Assembly (NCBI RefSeq): GCF_000808575.1
Contig: NZ_JWLW01000012.1
Coordinates: 310,001 to 374,000, forward strand
From: Alteromonas marina
GTDB taxonomy: Bacteria; Pseudomonadota; Gammaproteobacteria; Enterobacterales; Alteromonadaceae
DNA length: 64,000 nt
Direction: 5' to 3'
Made by a program: the position numbers and the translations under genes. This document shows, piece after piece, positions 1-10,450 of the stretch. Under the pieces are notes generated by a model, which was not told the origin of the DNA, did no database searches, and saw only the letters and a program-made list of their open reading frames with translations. How positions within the stretch are numbered: position 1 is the first letter of the stretch; each line of letters opens with the position of its first letter.

Positions 1-232
1 TAACGTCCATGCCTTCGACATTTTCCGCACGGTGGCCTATTTTCACATCAGCACCTAATTCGCTTAAGCGCTGTGTCATTGGCCCTTCTTGAATGTCAGA
101 GCCAGCAATAGCATAACCTTCGTTCAGTAATACTTCGGCAATACCACCCATACCGGCACCGCCGATACCAATAAAGAATATATTTTTCACCCTGCGCATT
201 TGCGGGCTTTCAAATGGGGTTTTAAAAACCAT
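1..232 (-). CDS. murC: UDP-N-acetylmuramate--L-alanine ligase, N-terminal part (cut by window edge)
   Basis: The first 77 codons are present, and the rest lies beyond the left edge. MurC adds L-alanine to UDP-MurNAc in the cytoplasm, the first amino acid of the peptidoglycan stem. The dinucleotide-binding-like glycine motif [14 protein letters not shown] lies at about residues 22-35, typical of the MurC N-terminal domain. The start ATG (230-232) overlaps the murG stop by one base (TAATG), which implies translational coupling and fixes the start. It is the last dcw gene visible here. ftsQ/ftsA/ftsZ would be expected next but are not in view. Confidence 0.95.
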   Translation of the reverse strand, partial: MVFKTPFESPQMRRVKNIFFIGIGGAGMGGIAEVLLNEGYAIAGSDIQEGPMTQRLSELGADVKIGHRAENVEGMDV

Positions 233-1350
233 TAGTCCCCTACTCCTACCACGCTTTTAACGTGGCTTACTACATGTTCCGTGGCATGAGTGCTTGCACA
301 TGTTTTTGCTACAGCGCCCATCTTTAAGCAGTCTTCAGGGTGTTGTAACCACTGACGCACCGCCTGCCCTAAATTTTCTTTTAAAACTGATTGAGCGATC
401 ATTAATGCCGCATTTTGCTTTACTAACGACTGCGCATTTTTTGTTTGATGATCGTCAACCGCAAAAGGTAGCGGTACGAAAATCGCCGCGCGTCCGGCAG
501 CTGCAACTTCACTTACCGTAAGCGCACCGGCTCTACAGACAACAAAGTCTGCCCATTCATAAGCTGCGGCCATGTCATCAATAAAATCACTGACATCGAT
601 TTTCGACATATCTGCGCCCACCGACATATATGCCTGCGAAACACCTTCACTGTTACCTTTACCGCACTGGTGCTTTATCGATAACCCATCGAGTACACCG
701 CATGTTTCTGGGACGGTTTCATTGAGAATTTGCGCGCCTAAACTGCCGCCTACAACAAGTAAATTAAGGCCTTGTTTATGTTCTGTGGTGTTTTCACGAG
801 CGTCTGTGTCAATGTCTACAGATTTGGGCTTCACCTGCCAAATTTCATCACGGACAGGATTGCCAACAGTATGCACCTTAGCCCCTACACCTGAAAATTG
901 TTCTTTAGCATCGTTAAAGCCAAGCAATACGCGGCTTGCGATTTTACTAAGCAGCTTATTGGTCATGCCCGCAGCAGCATTTTGCTCATGTACTATCACA
1001 GGAATACCTAAGCTTTTTGCGGCAACGCCGCCTGGGCCGCTAGCGTAACCACCAAATCCGACAACGATATCAGGTTGAAGGCGCTTTATAATTCGTCTTG
1101 CAGAAAATAAGCTTTTAACTAATGCAACAGCACCTTGAAGACGTGCCGTAACACCTTTGCCACGAAGCCCTTTTACCGGAATAAAGTGAATAGGTATGTC
1201 GTGCTTAGGCACAACTTGCGCTTCCATCCGCTCGGCGGTGCCTAGCCAATGAATGTCCCAACCTTCATTTCGAAGCGCGTTTGCCACTGCAAGTCCTGGA
1301 AAAACATGTCCGCCTGTACCGCCAGCCATAATTAAGCAACGCTTAGCCAT
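232..1350 (-). CDS. murG: undecaprenyldiphospho-muramoylpentapeptide beta-N-acetylglucosaminyltransferase
   Basis: MurG transfers GlcNAc from UDP-GlcNAc to lipid I to make lipid II at the inner face of the cytoplasmic membrane. It is a GT-B fold glycosyltransferase of 372 residues (E. coli 355). Visible signatures are the glycine loop GGTGGH at residues 10-15, HEQNAAAG near 121, a second-domain loop VVGGSLGAQ near 200 and [10 protein letters not shown] near 271, which lines the UDP-GlcNAc site. A polar stretch of about 20 residues between the two domains explains the extra length. The gene overlaps ftsW by 8 bp and murC by 1 bp, inside the single-strand dcw operon. Confidence 0.97.
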   Translation of the reverse strand: MAKRCLIMAGGTGGHVFPGLAVANALRNEGWDIHWLGTAERMEAQVVPKHDIPIHFIPVKGLRGKGVTARLQGAVALVKSLFSARRIIKRLQPDIVVGFGGYASGPGGVAAKSLGIPVIVHEQNAAAGMTNKLLSKIASRVLLGFNDAKEQFSGVGAKVHTVGNPVRDEIWQVKPKSVDIDTDARENTTEHKQGLNLLVVGGSLGAQILNETVPETCGVLDGLSIKHQCGKGNSEGVSQAYMSVGADMSKIDVSDFIDDMAAAYEWADFVVCRAGALTVSEVAAAGRAAIFVPLPFAVDDHQTKNAQSLVKQNAALMIAQSVLKENLGQAVRQWLQHPEDCLKMGAVAKTCASTHATEHVVSHVKSVVGVGD

Positions 1351-2767
1351 TATCTGCCTCCTGCGCTATCCGCGCGAGTATAGCTTTAATGCCAGCTTTT
1401 CCTTCATCTTCTGCGCTTGATCTTTTGGCGCTAGGTTTAGCTTCAACCGTCACTGTAGAAAAGTCAGCTTCGTCGCTCTTGTGCTCTGCACTCGCCCAAC
1501 TTTCAGCATGTGCCGCTTTAGATTGCGACGCGTTAGTAGGAATAGGCTTTTTACGGCGGGCTTTGCTTTTACCGGACTTGCTATCGCCTCGGCCAATCGC
1601 CTGTACGCCATCAACCCTCAATTCAAAATCGATACGAAGTAATATGGCTACCGCTACTGACATAATGATAAGTGATGAACCGCCGTAACTAACTAACGGC
1701 AGTGTTAGCCCTTTGGTTGGCAGGATACCGGCGCTTGCACCAATATTTACCGCCGTTTGGAAACTAAACCAAATGCCTATGCTGTAAGCCATGTAACCAT
1801 CAAACGCTCGCCCTTTTTCAAGTGCCTTATTTCCAATGCTCAGCGCACGCAACACCATCCACAAAATTAGGCCGAGTACGGCAAGCACACCAACGAAGCC
1901 CAGCTCTTCCGCTAAGATCGCCATAACAAAGTCAGTGTGTGCTTCGGGTAAGAACTCCAGTTTTTGCAAACTATTGCCTAGGCCTTGTCCGAACCAGTTA
2001 CCGCGGCCATAGGCCATTAAAGACTGGGTGAGCTGATAACCAGCGCCAAACGGATCAGCCCAAGGGTCTAAAAAGGAGGTAACCCGTTTCATTCGGTATT
2101 CTTCAAACACGATAAGCGCTACAACTGCCAATATGCCTGCAAACACTAGTGCGAAGAACTGCCAAAGTCGTGCACCCGCTAAAAACAACAGGCCGATTGT
2201 GGTTGCAAACATCACAACGACGGTACCTAAGTCTGGCTGTAGCAGTAATAGCATCGCTAACGCAAAGAACACGACAAGGGGTTTAATAAATCCTTTTAGA
2301 TTTTCGGTAACTTCTTCGTAGCGGCGAACCAGATAACCCGCCAAATATGCAAAGAAAAAGAGCTTAGCTGGCTCGGCAGCTTGAATAGTGATAGGCCCAA
2401 TAGCCAGCCAACGGGTGCTCCCGTTTACAGTTCTTCCCACTACCAGTACTGCTAGTAATAGCGCTATAGCCGCGAGCAGAAGATAAGGGTTGGTCATGCG
2501 CCAAAACTGCATGGGCAAATTGAGCACTACCATAGCGGCAACGATCGCCCCAACAATGTAAATACCGTGGCGAATAGCAAAATAGAAGGGATTGTCGTGC
2601 AGCCTATCGGCCACCGGCATAGACGCCGAGGTAACAATAACAACTCCAATGCTCATCAGTGCAAGCGCAATTAATATCAGCGTCACATCATAGGGTTGCG
2701 TTGCCGAGGGCTGCCCGTCGTGCTTCGCGGCAAATAACGCGCTAAGTTTAGTAGAGGCAGTCATCAT
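1343..2767 (-). CDS. ftsW: septal peptidoglycan glycosyltransferase FtsW (SEDS family)
   Basis: FtsW is the SEDS-family polymerase that works with FtsI to build septal peptidoglycan. The protein has about ten hydrophobic segments and SEDS hallmarks such as the AEELGFVG segment in the large extracytoplasmic loop and [14 protein letters not shown] near residue 352. At 474 residues it is longer than E. coli FtsW (414). The excess is a C-terminal tail from about residue 385, first basic ([11 protein letters not shown]) and then rich in Ala, Ser, Glu and Lys, probably cytoplasmic and disordered. The start shares an ATGA overlap with the murD stop, and the 3' end overlaps murG by 8 bp. Confidence 0.96.
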   Translation of the reverse strand: MMTASTKLSALFAAKHDGQPSATQPYDVTLILIALALMSIGVVIVTSASMPVADRLHDNPFYFAIRHGIYIVGAIVAAMVVLNLPMQFWRMTNPYLLLAAIALLLAVLVVGRTVNGSTRWLAIGPITIQAAEPAKLFFFAYLAGYLVRRYEEVTENLKGFIKPLVVFFALAMLLLLQPDLGTVVVMFATTIGLLFLAGARLWQFFALVFAGILAVVALIVFEEYRMKRVTSFLDPWADPFGAGYQLTQSLMAYGRGNWFGQGLGNSLQKLEFLPEAHTDFVMAILAEELGFVGVLAVLGLILWMVLRALSIGNKALEKGRAFDGYMAYSIGIWFSFQTAVNIGASAGILPTKGLTLPLVSYGGSSLIIMSVAVAILLRIDFELRVDGVQAIGRGDSKSGKSKARRKKPIPTNASQSKAAHAESWASAEHKSDEADFSTVTVEAKPSAKRSSAEDEGKAGIKAILARIAQEADNG

Positions 2768-4284
2768 GATGTAACCCCCACAGCGCCCTTGCCCTTACTG
2801 TGTAAATTATGTAGGTCGTGTACATCTTGTTTAAACACATCACCGCGATGCATATAGTTCTTAAACATATCTAAACTTGCACACGCAGGCGAAAGCAGCA
2901 CAACATCACCAGGGGCAGCAAGTCTTGTTGCTGCTTTTACGGCGTCTTTCATGGTTGCCACACGAGTAGTATGCGCAAAACTCTTTTCAAACAAGTGTGC
3001 ATCTTTGCCCAATGCAAACACGTGCGAGACATATTTAGTCAGATAAGGCGAGAGGCTGGCTATATCAGCACCTTTAGCGTCACCACCTGCAATAAGAATC
3101 AGCTTTCCTTGTATAGTCGGAGCTAACCCTTCAAGGGCCGCGACGGTGGCGCCAATGTTGGTTGCTTTAGAATCGTCGATATAACGGATGTCGTTTACAC
3201 GAGCTATTTCCACACAGCGATGTGGTGCAGATTTAAAACTGTACAAGTGTTTAACCGCGAGCGCTGGCGAAACACCTAGCTGAAGGCAGATACCCAATGC
3301 AGCCATGATGTTTAGTACGTTGTGCATGCCCGCAAAATGAATATCGCTAAGGGCTATAAGCTTTTCGCCTTTAAACGTTATATATAGACTTTGTTCATCG
3401 TCACGAGCACTATCGTCACCGTCAAAAGACGCAATCGCAAACCCTGTGGTCGACTCTCCCAGTCCATATTCAACGATATTTTTTGACGCTAGCGACTCTT
3501 CATTAGACGCGGCATTAGATTCGCCATCAGATACTGCATTTGATGCAGCATTACCCTTAGCGTCAGCAATAATCTGCTCGTCTGGCGCTACAAGCTCACC
3601 ATCTCGCCATACAATCGCAGATTTCGCGTTATCAAAAATGCGATGCTTGGCATCGATATAGGCTTCAAGGGTGCCGTGACGGTCTAGGTGATCATCGGAA
3701 ATATTAAGGACAGTAGCAGCTTCGAGCACCAAGCTAGACGTTGTTTCAAGTTGAAAACTTGATAACTCCATCACCACTACATCTGCATCACTTTGAAGCG
3801 CTTCAAGCACAGGGCGGCCTACGTTACCCGCTTCAATACTTTTTACGCCGCAGCTTTTGAGCAGATGGTTCACTAGTAAAGTAACCGTGGTTTTACCGTT
3901 AGAGCCGGTTATACCTACTACGCGCTTAGCTGGCGTAGCACCACTCGTGGAGGCATTTAAACGGGCGAACAATTCCACGTCGCCGATCACTTCAACACCA
4001 CACTTTTGCGCTAAAGCCACTTGTTCAATATTCAGAGCAAGCCCCGGGCTTAATACCAAGGTGTCTACACAATCAAAGTAATCTTCGCTTAGGGCAGTGC
4101 AAGTGACCTTCTCTGCCATAAACGCTTGCATGTCAGTATCAAGATCACCAGGTGCAGAAAAATTAGCACGTGTATCAAATGCTTTAACCGTTGCCTGCTT
4201 TTGCAACAAAAAGCGCACGCAAGCCTGACCTGTAACACCTAGGCCACCGACTACATAACTATGCTCACGTACGTTATACGACAT
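2764..4284 (-). CDS. murD: UDP-N-acetylmuramoyl-L-alanine--D-glutamate ligase
   Basis: MurD adds D-glutamate to UDP-MurNAc-L-Ala using ATP. The Mur-ligase P-loop [10 protein letters not shown] lies near residues 123-132, and the C-terminal domain has the [10 protein letters not shown] and DDSKATN signatures. The protein has 506 residues against 438 in E. coli. Much of the excess is a low-complexity Asn/Ala/Ser/Glu insert at about residues 235-270 containing NAAS repeats, placed in the central domain after the AIVWRDGE segment. Catalytic motifs are intact, so the enzyme is presumably functional. It sits between mraY (21-bp gap) and ftsW (4-bp overlap). Confidence 0.95.
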   Translation of the reverse strand: MSYNVREHSYVVGGLGVTGQACVRFLLQKQATVKAFDTRANFSAPGDLDTDMQAFMAEKVTCTALSEDYFDCVDTLVLSPGLALNIEQVALAQKCGVEVIGDVELFARLNASTSGATPAKRVVGITGSNGKTTVTLLVNHLLKSCGVKSIEAGNVGRPVLEALQSDADVVVMELSSFQLETTSSLVLEAATVLNISDDHLDRHGTLEAYIDAKHRIFDNAKSAIVWRDGELVAPDEQIIADAKGNAASNAVSDGESNAASNEESLASKNIVEYGLGESTTGFAIASFDGDDSARDDEQSLYITFKGEKLIALSDIHFAGMHNVLNIMAALGICLQLGVSPALAVKHLYSFKSAPHRCVEIARVNDIRYIDDSKATNIGATVAALEGLAPTIQGKLILIAGGDAKGADIASLSPYLTKYVSHVFALGKDAHLFEKSFAHTTRVATMKDAVKAATRLAAPGDVVLLSPACASLDMFKNYMHRGDVFKQDVHDLHNLHSKGKGAVGVTS

Positions 4285-4305
4285 TACGATTTATCTCTTT
4301 ACCGC

Positions 4306-5388
4306 TTATCTAAGTTTAAGGGTAGCTAAACCCACCAACACCAAAATGATTGAAATGATCCAAAAACGCACTATTACACGCGGCTCTGGCCAGCCCTTCA
4401 ATTCATAGTGATGGTGAATGGGCGCCATACGAAAAATACGCTGGCCACGCAATTTGTAAGAACCTACCTGAAGGATGACCGACAGGGTTTCCATAACAAA
4501 AACACCACCCATGATGATTAACACGAGTTCTTGGCGCACTAATACAGCTAACACACCTAGTGTGCCGCCTAGCGCTAGTGAGCCAACGTCACCCATAAAT
4601 ACTTGTGCCGGATACGTGTTAAACCATAAAAAGCCTAATCCTGCACCGACCATAGCGGTACACACAATCACCAGTTCGCTGGTGAGCGGAATATGAGGAA
4701 TATTCAGGTATTCAGCAAAGTTCGCATTACCTGTCACATAGGCAAAAATGGCAAATGCGCCTGCCACCAATATAGTGGGAACAATGGCAAGTCCATCCAA
4801 TCCATCGGTAAGATTTACCGCGTTACTTGTGCCTACAATGGCAAAGTAGGTAATAATGATGAAGAACGCACCTAACTGCGGGAACACTTCTTTGAAGAAA
4901 GGCACCAGTAGTGAGGTTTCAGCGCTTATTGTTGCACTGCTGTATAGATAGAATGCAACGCCTAACGCAACCACAGATTGCCAGAAATATTTCCAACGGG
5001 CGATAAGCCCCTTCGAATCTTTACGGATCACTTTTCTGTAGTCGTCAACAAACCCAATAATACCGTAGGCCACAACCACGGTTAGGGTTACCAATACATA
5101 ACGATTAGTAAGGTCAGCCCAAAGCAGGCCGCTTACTACAATTGCTGCGAGTATAAGTAACCCGCCCATAGTGGGCGTGCCTGATTTTGATAAATGGCTT
5201 TGTGGGCCATCGTCTCGTACAGTTTGACCAATTTGCATGCGCTGCAAATAACGAATCATCTTAGGGCCAATTAAAATGGCAATAAGCAATGCGGTCAGCG
5301 TGCTTAAAATTGCGCGAAGGGTAAGGTATGAAAATACGTTAAACCCTGAATCGAATTGTGTCAGCCAGTCGGCTAGCCAAATTAACAT
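4306..5388 (-). CDS. mraY: phospho-N-acetylmuramoyl-pentapeptide-transferase
   Basis: MraY is the polytopic membrane enzyme that moves phospho-MurNAc-pentapeptide from UDP to undecaprenyl phosphate to form lipid I. Its 360 residues equal the E. coli length. Conserved family motifs are visible: the DDYRK segment near residue 115, [13 protein letters not shown] near 190, [10 protein letters not shown] near 267 and the histidine motif [12 protein letters not shown] near 325. The ORF overlaps the end of murF by 7 bp and is followed by murD after 21 bp, the usual dcw order. Confidence 0.98.
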   Translation of the reverse strand: MLIWLADWLTQFDSGFNVFSYLTLRAILSTLTALLIAILIGPKMIRYLQRMQIGQTVRDDGPQSHLSKSGTPTMGGLLILAAIVVSGLLWADLTNRYVLVTLTVVVAYGIIGFVDDYRKVIRKDSKGLIARWKYFWQSVVALGVAFYLYSSATISAETSLLVPFFKEVFPQLGAFFIIITYFAIVGTSNAVNLTDGLDGLAIVPTILVAGAFAIFAYVTGNANFAEYLNIPHIPLTSELVIVCTAMVGAGLGFLWFNTYPAQVFMGDVGSLALGGTLGVLAVLVRQELVLIIMGGVFVMETLSVILQVGSYKLRGQRIFRMAPIHHHYELKGWPEPRVIVRFWIISIILVLVGLATLKLR

Positions 5389-6791
5389 GCTATTCGCTCC
5401 CGACGGCTATCGTGCTTTCCCAGCGTAGAGGCCTCGACCGCCTCTACCACACGTTCCATTTTGGAACTGCGTGAACCTTTAACTAAAATTGAAATATCGC
5501 GCTGCTGCACTAACAAATCACTCTCCATTGCGGCCAACAAACTTTCAACATCGCTGAAATGACCACCGTTTTCATTAAACACAGCACTGGCTGATTGACT
5601 CAAAACACCCATGGTATACAGGTAATTAATTCCTTTTTGTTTAGCGTATTCCCCTACCTGCTCGTGGTAGAAACGCGCTTTTTCACCCAACTCTTTCATG
5701 TCGCCTAGCACGAGAACGCGGATGCCTGAAAAGCTGCTTAATGTATCAATTGCTGCATTAACAGACGCTACGTTGGCGTTGTAGGTGTCATCTAATAGGC
5801 GAACTTGTTCGGTAAGCTGTTTCACATTCAAGCGACCGCTAACTTGCTTCATAGCAAGTAGACCGTCTCGCACATTTTCCAATGTGGCGCCAACTTGTAG
5901 TGTTAGCGCTGCAGCAACAAGGGCATTACCCACGTTATGAACGCCAGGAATAGTCAGTTGAATAGACATATCACCCTGCGGGCAAACCAAATGGAATGCG
6001 GCGCAGCCATCTAATCCAATAGTGATATCTTCTGCTCTAAAGTCAGCGTCGTTTTTCTGCTGCGGGGAAAACGTAAGCGTTTTGGTCTGTTTAAGTTTGC
6101 CTTGCCAAAATTCAGAAAACTGACTATCAACGTTAACTATCGCCACGCCATCACTGCCTAAGCCTTTAAAAATTTCACTTTTGGCGCGCGCCACACCTAG
6201 CAAACTTCCAAAACCTTCTAGATGAGAAGCGGCGGCGTTTACGATAGTCGCTACGTCCGGCTTTACGAGGTTCGTGGTATAGGTGATTTCACCCATGTGA
6301 TTTGCGCCTAGCTCCATAACCGCGTATTCATGCTGAGGCTCTAGGCGTAAAAGGGTTAGCGGCACGCCGATATCGTTATTGAAGTTACCGTTTGTGGCTA
6401 ATACATTGCCTCTTCGCGCCAAAATAGCGGCACACATTTCCTTTACGGTGGTTTTGCCACTGCTTCCGGTAATCGCAATCGTTTTGGGCGCCACATAAGC
6501 TTTTACTGCCGCACCTAATAGACCAAGTGCTTCTTTGGTATCTTCAACCATGATGACAGGTAACGAGGTCGCTACGCTTTCACTGGCAATAACCGCACTT
6601 GCTCCCGCTTTCTCTGCCGTTGGAATAAAATCATGGCCATTAAAATTCGGACCTTTCAAGGCTAAGTAAACTGCGCCATCTTCAAGGGTGCGGGTATCGG
6701 TACTTACCGCTGACACTTCAACGTCAGCAGCATCGTTCAATAATTTTCCATTAACCTTTTCGGCTATCCATGACAGCGTTGTTGTTATCAT
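5382..6791 (-). CDS. murF: UDP-N-acetylmuramoyl-tripeptide--D-alanyl-D-alanine ligase
   Basis: MurF adds the D-Ala-D-Ala dipeptide to UDP-MurNAc-tripeptide, completing the cytoplasmic pentapeptide precursor. The ATP-binding loop [13 protein letters not shown] lies near residue 107, followed by the family motifs [11 protein letters not shown] near 160 and DDTYNAN near 333. Length (469) is close to E. coli MurF (452). Start and stop overlap murE (4 bp, ATGA type) and mraY (7 bp). Confidence 0.97.
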   Translation of the reverse strand: MITTTLSWIAEKVNGKLLNDAADVEVSAVSTDTRTLEDGAVYLALKGPNFNGHDFIPTAEKAGASAVIASESVATSLPVIMVEDTKEALGLLGAAVKAYVAPKTIAITGSSGKTTVKEMCAAILARRGNVLATNGNFNNDIGVPLTLLRLEPQHEYAVMELGANHMGEITYTTNLVKPDVATIVNAAASHLEGFGSLLGVARAKSEIFKGLGSDGVAIVNVDSQFSEFWQGKLKQTKTLTFSPQQKNDADFRAEDITIGLDGCAAFHLVCPQGDMSIQLTIPGVHNVGNALVAAALTLQVGATLENVRDGLLAMKQVSGRLNVKQLTEQVRLLDDTYNANVASVNAAIDTLSSFSGIRVLVLGDMKELGEKARFYHEQVGEYAKQKGINYLYTMGVLSQSASAVFNENGGHFSDVESLLAAMESDLLVQQRDISILVKGSRSSKMERVVEAVEASTLGKHDSRRERIAC

Positions 6792-8353
6792 TTGCTGTAC
6801 TCCTGTTGCAGTCGCGCCACAACTGCACGTTCGTTATAGTTAGTCTTTTTGTCACCGATAATTTGGTAATCTTCATGGCCTTTTCCGGCCACAATGATGA
6901 TGTCGCTTTCGTGCGCATGCTCAAGGCAATGACGAATAGCTTGCTCGCGATCGGGAATTGACACTGCCAGCTCACGGTTCTTCAAACCCGCAATGATATC
7001 CTCGGCGATAGATTCAGGGCTTTCACTGCGACTGTTATCTGTGGTGATCACAATAGCGTCAGCACCAACCTCGGCAGCCTGCCCCATTAACGGTCGCTTG
7101 CCTTTGTCTCTGTCTCCGCCACAGCCAAACACACACCACACTTTGCCCGTTGTATGGAATTTGGCGCTTAACAGCACTTTCTCCAGAGCGTCTGGCGTAT
7201 GCGCGTAGTCCACCACTAAGTTAGCCGCACCCGTTACAGGGAAAACTTCCATTCGCCCGGGAACGGGCGTGATTGCATTTACCGCGTTAACCACGTCATC
7301 AAAACGCTCTCCTTCAGCGAGTAACGTACCTATAGCACTAAGTACATTGCTGATATTGAACTTCCCGAATAGCGGCAGCGAAATAGCAGCGCTTCCCCAC
7401 GAGCTCACCAGCTCAAAACTACATCCACCGGCATGATAAGAAGCATTTGTGGCGAAACAATGGCGACTTTGAGGATTGTTATGCGCTCGCAAGCACTCAC
7501 TATCGCCGCTTCCATCCAGACCACTTTCGTCTATACCTGACCAGACGCGTGTGATCGACTTATCTGCTGCACCATCCCACTTCTTACTTTCATCATCATT
7601 AGCGTTTAATACCACAGCCTTTAAACCTGGCTGCTGAAGCAGCAAGCGCTTGGCTTTACCGTACTCTTCCATGGTGCCGTGATAATCGAGATGGTCTCGA
7701 GTAAGGTTAGTGAAAACAGCGATATCGGTTTTTACTGTACCAAGCCGACCTTGAACCAATGCGTGAGAACTTGCTTCGAAAGCCGTATGGCGCACTTCAC
7801 TTTGCACAAAGTCTGCCAACAAATATTGCATACGTATGGCATCGGGCGTAGTGTTTGCTGCCGGCGTGTTCGACCACTGGGTTTCATCGCCTTCAAACAC
7901 ACTGCTCCCTAGAGTTCCGATGCTTGCACTACGTGTACCTAACGCATCCTTAAGCTGGGTAAGCAATTGAACTGTTGAGGTTTTTCCGTTTGTCCCTGTC
8001 ACTGCCACCGTCGTCATTTTCTGAGCAGGGTAGTCGTAAAATGCAGCAGCTAACGCAGAGAGCATTTGTGGTAATTCATACAGCGAGATAATGACGCTGT
8101 GGTCACGCATTTCCATCTGACCATGGGCACTACTGTCTTCAGTTTGCGCCAGAATTACACGGGCCCCTAAACTTATTGCTTGGGGTATGAAATCTCGTCC
8201 ATCACGTTCGTGGCCCTTAATTGCTAAGAACGCTAAGCGTGTATTCACTTCTCGGCTGTCTAGCGTTAAACCTTCAATGCGGATATCTGGGGCGTCTACA
8301 CCAAATTTCGCCAATAAAGCTTTTATACTTTGAATAAAGGCACTAACTACCAC
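6788..8353 (-). CDS. murE: UDP-N-acetylmuramoyl-L-alanyl-D-glutamate--2,6-diaminopimelate ligase
   Basis: MurE adds the third stem residue, expected to be meso-diaminopimelate in a gammaproteobacterium. P-loop VTGTNGKTSTVQLL lies near residue 118, and EASSHALVQGR and HTPDALEKVL are visible. The motif normally written DNPR, which contacts the diaminopimelate, reads DNSR here (TTDNSRSESPES). The arginine is kept and the proline replaced. Length is 521 (E. coli 495), with a polar insert around residues 265-305. The 5' end overlaps ftsI by 11 bp and the 3' end overlaps murF by 4 bp. Confidence 0.96.
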   Translation of the reverse strand: MVVSAFIQSIKALLAKFGVDAPDIRIEGLTLDSREVNTRLAFLAIKGHERDGRDFIPQAISLGARVILAQTEDSSAHGQMEMRDHSVIISLYELPQMLSALAAAFYDYPAQKMTTVAVTGTNGKTSTVQLLTQLKDALGTRSASIGTLGSSVFEGDETQWSNTPAANTTPDAIRMQYLLADFVQSEVRHTAFEASSHALVQGRLGTVKTDIAVFTNLTRDHLDYHGTMEEYGKAKRLLLQQPGLKAVVLNANDDESKKWDGAADKSITRVWSGIDESGLDGSGDSECLRAHNNPQSRHCFATNASYHAGGCSFELVSSWGSAAISLPLFGKFNISNVLSAIGTLLAEGERFDDVVNAVNAITPVPGRMEVFPVTGAANLVVDYAHTPDALEKVLLSAKFHTTGKVWCVFGCGGDRDKGKRPLMGQAAEVGADAIVITTDNSRSESPESIAEDIIAGLKNRELAVSIPDREQAIRHCLEHAHESDIIIVAGKGHEDYQIIGDKKTNYNERAVVARLQQEYSK

Positions 8354-10118
8354 TTTGACCTCCTTTCAATAAGCGGCTAGATGTAACCTGCTTGTCATCG
8401 GGCGTAACGTTTAACATGTGCAATGCGCCACCCATAATTGATGAAAAGACAGGTGCAGCGGTATCCCCCGCGTGATACAAATCACCGCCGGGTTCGTTGA
8501 TCAATACAATTGTCACTAATCTTGGGTCAGATACTGGTGCAATACCGGCGAAAATATTGACGTACTCTTCACCGTACCCGCCGGCTACCGCTTTTCTACT
8601 TGTTCCTGTTTTACCTGCTACGCGATAGCCCGGAACCGCTGCTTTTGTTGCCGTGCCGCCACGCTGAGTGACGCTTTCCATCATTTGAACAATGGCTTTT
8701 GCGTTTTCTTCGCTGATCACCCGTTCTGATTGAGCTTGCCACGACGGTTGTTCCGGTGACTTGATGATATTAAGTGGTGTTTTTATACCGCCATTTGCCA
8801 ACGTTGCGTAAAGACGCCCCAACTGTGCTGTAGTTACAGAGATGCCGTATCCAAATGACAGCGTGGCTAGCTCAAATTCAGACCAGCGACTGCGCTCATG
8901 AAAGATACCGCTACTCTCACCCGCCATGTTAAGCCCGGTATCGCTCATTAAGCCCATATTGTAATAGGTATCCAGCAGGAACTGTTTAGGCACAGAAAGC
9001 GCCAGCTTCGACGTCCCCATATTTGAGGAATGCTGAATAATTTCTTCCAGCGTAAGTTCGCCGTAGTTACGCGAATCTTTTACTAGGCTGCCGCCTAATC
9101 GCATCCATCCTGGATGAGTGTTTACTGAGTCTTCAGGCTCCACTTCACCGAACTCTAATGCAGTAAGGACGGCCAGCGGTTTTAGCGCCGAGCCTGGTTC
9201 GAACGCATCGGTAATAACCCTGTTACGCATTCTGTGCGCAGAAATATCGCTTCTATCGTTAGGGTTGAATGACGGTGCATTCACCATGGCTAATACATCA
9301 CCACTTTTTACATCGATAACAATGGCAGAAGCCGAGCTTGATTGATAATAAATCATGGCTTCTTTTATCTCTTTGTAAGCAAGAGCTTGAATACGTTGGT
9401 CAATAGTCAGCTGTAAATCGCCGGCCTTTTCGCCTGAAGTAGTTTCTAAAATCTCAACTTGACGACCTTTCGCGTCACGGCGAATTTTGCGAGAGCCTGG
9501 CGTCCCCGTTAGCCACTCGTTGTACATGCGCTCTAAGCCTTCAACCCCTGTGTCATCAACATCGGTTACGCCGATTAACTGCGCTGAAACTTCGCCTGTA
9601 GGATAGTAGCGGCGACTTTCGCGGCGAAGATAGATGCCCGGAATGTCCAGTTTATCTACGTACTCGGCCATGGCAGGCGACACCTGACGCTGTAAATAGA
9701 CGAAGCGGCGTTTGGGGTTTGCCACTTTTTCTTTGAGTTCATTCACGTCTTGGCGCAGTACATCCGCCAGCGCTTCCCAGCGGCGCTCTTCCTCAAAGCC
9801 GTTATTTTCATGAATAATTTTTGGATCTGCGTAAATTGCGCGGACAGGAACACTCACCGCTAGTTCAACGCCATTTCTGTCGGTAATAAGCCCGCGATAG
9901 GTCGGCATATCTCGGGTTCTAAGCGTGCGGTTGTCACCCTGTTGAATTAACTCGTCTGGTTCAATAACTTGGATGTAGGCCGCGCGGGCAGCCAACACGC
10001 CGAAAACCAGCATGATTACGACAAGCACAACCACAAAACGCCAGTGCACTAAGCTTGGCGTTACATTTTGTTTTGCACCGGTCTTTTTACGTTGGCGAGA
10101 AAGCGCGGTTGTACTCAT
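8343..10118 (-). CDS. ftsI: septal peptidoglycan transpeptidase FtsI (PBP3)
   Basis: FtsI is the class B penicillin-binding protein that cross-links septal peptidoglycan, anchored in the inner membrane and acting in the periplasm. It has a short basic N-terminus, one transmembrane helix (about residues 28-47), a PBP dimerisation domain and a transpeptidase domain. The active-site triad is visible: the SxxK motif in EPGSALKP near residue 305, SSN in QHSSNMGTS near 363 and KTG in AGKTGTSRK near 496. The protein has 591 residues (E. coli 588). It overlaps ftsL by 4 bp and murE by 11 bp. Confidence 0.97.
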   Translation of the reverse strand: MSTTALSRQRKKTGAKQNVTPSLVHWRFVVVLVVIMLVFGVLAARAAYIQVIEPDELIQQGDNRTLRTRDMPTYRGLITDRNGVELAVSVPVRAIYADPKIIHENNGFEEERRWEALADVLRQDVNELKEKVANPKRRFVYLQRQVSPAMAEYVDKLDIPGIYLRRESRRYYPTGEVSAQLIGVTDVDDTGVEGLERMYNEWLTGTPGSRKIRRDAKGRQVEILETTSGEKAGDLQLTIDQRIQALAYKEIKEAMIYYQSSSASAIVIDVKSGDVLAMVNAPSFNPNDRSDISAHRMRNRVITDAFEPGSALKPLAVLTALEFGEVEPEDSVNTHPGWMRLGGSLVKDSRNYGELTLEEIIQHSSNMGTSKLALSVPKQFLLDTYYNMGLMSDTGLNMAGESSGIFHERSRWSEFELATLSFGYGISVTTAQLGRLYATLANGGIKTPLNIIKSPEQPSWQAQSERVISEENAKAIVQMMESVTQRGGTATKAAVPGYRVAGKTGTSRKAVAGGYGEEYVNIFAGIAPVSDPRLVTIVLINEPGGDLYHAGDTAAPVFSSIMGGALHMLNVTPDDKQVTSSRLLKGGQSGS

Positions 10119-10450
10119 TTTAACCTCACCACTACTTCATCATCTGCGGTTGGACGGTACATTTCTAATTGTTTTTCAACCAGGTTTTCTATGCGGTTGT
10201 GCTCGGTTAACGCACGTTGCTCAAGCACAAGGTTACGCCACTCAACATCAAGCTCATCTTTCTCTTGCATGAGGTCTTCAAGGGCAATGACCTGCTGTCT
10301 GTTGTGATGGCTGCTAAGCGTTACCGCCATTGCACTTACGATAACCATTAAATACAACAAAACCCGCAACTTGTTGCGGGTCAAATCTGAAACAATTATT
10401 AGCAGTAATTTAAAATTAGTGCTGGCCTTGTCTGGCGCGGCTTTGGTCAT
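10115..10450 (-). CDS. ftsL: cell division protein FtsL
   Basis: This small bitopic divisome protein joins FtsB and FtsQ and activates FtsWI. The 111 residues show a short cytoplasmic N-terminus, one hydrophobic segment at about residues 28-47 and a periplasmic region with coiled-coil character and many Gln/Glu/Leu (about 50-95). Sequence conservation in FtsL is low, so assignment rests on size, topology and its place between rsmH and ftsI, overlapping both by 4 bp. The codons for the start of the membrane helix contain a perfect GC-rich inverted repeat followed by a T-rich run (see the separate entry). Confidence 0.93.
   Translation of the reverse strand: MTKAAPDKASTNFKLLLIIVSDLTRNKLRVLLYLMVIVSAMAVTLSSHHNRQQVIALEDLMQEKDELDVEWRNLVLEQRALTEHNRIENLVEKQLEMYRPTADDEVVVRLK
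10358..10382 (-). terminator. terminator-like hairpin inside the ftsL coding sequence
   Basis: Read on the minus strand, the arms ACCCGCAA and TTGCGGGT enclose a CAAG loop and are followed by TTTGTTGT. This has the shape of an intrinsic terminator within codons about 23-32 of ftsL. It may act as an attenuator or RNA pause, or may simply reflect codon choice. The sequence shows the hairpin, and function is inference. Confidence 0.35.

Noticed and set aside
572..1048. 158-codon plus-strand ORF opposite murG
   Set aside because: It lies wholly within murG on the other strand, with composition expected of a shadow frame.
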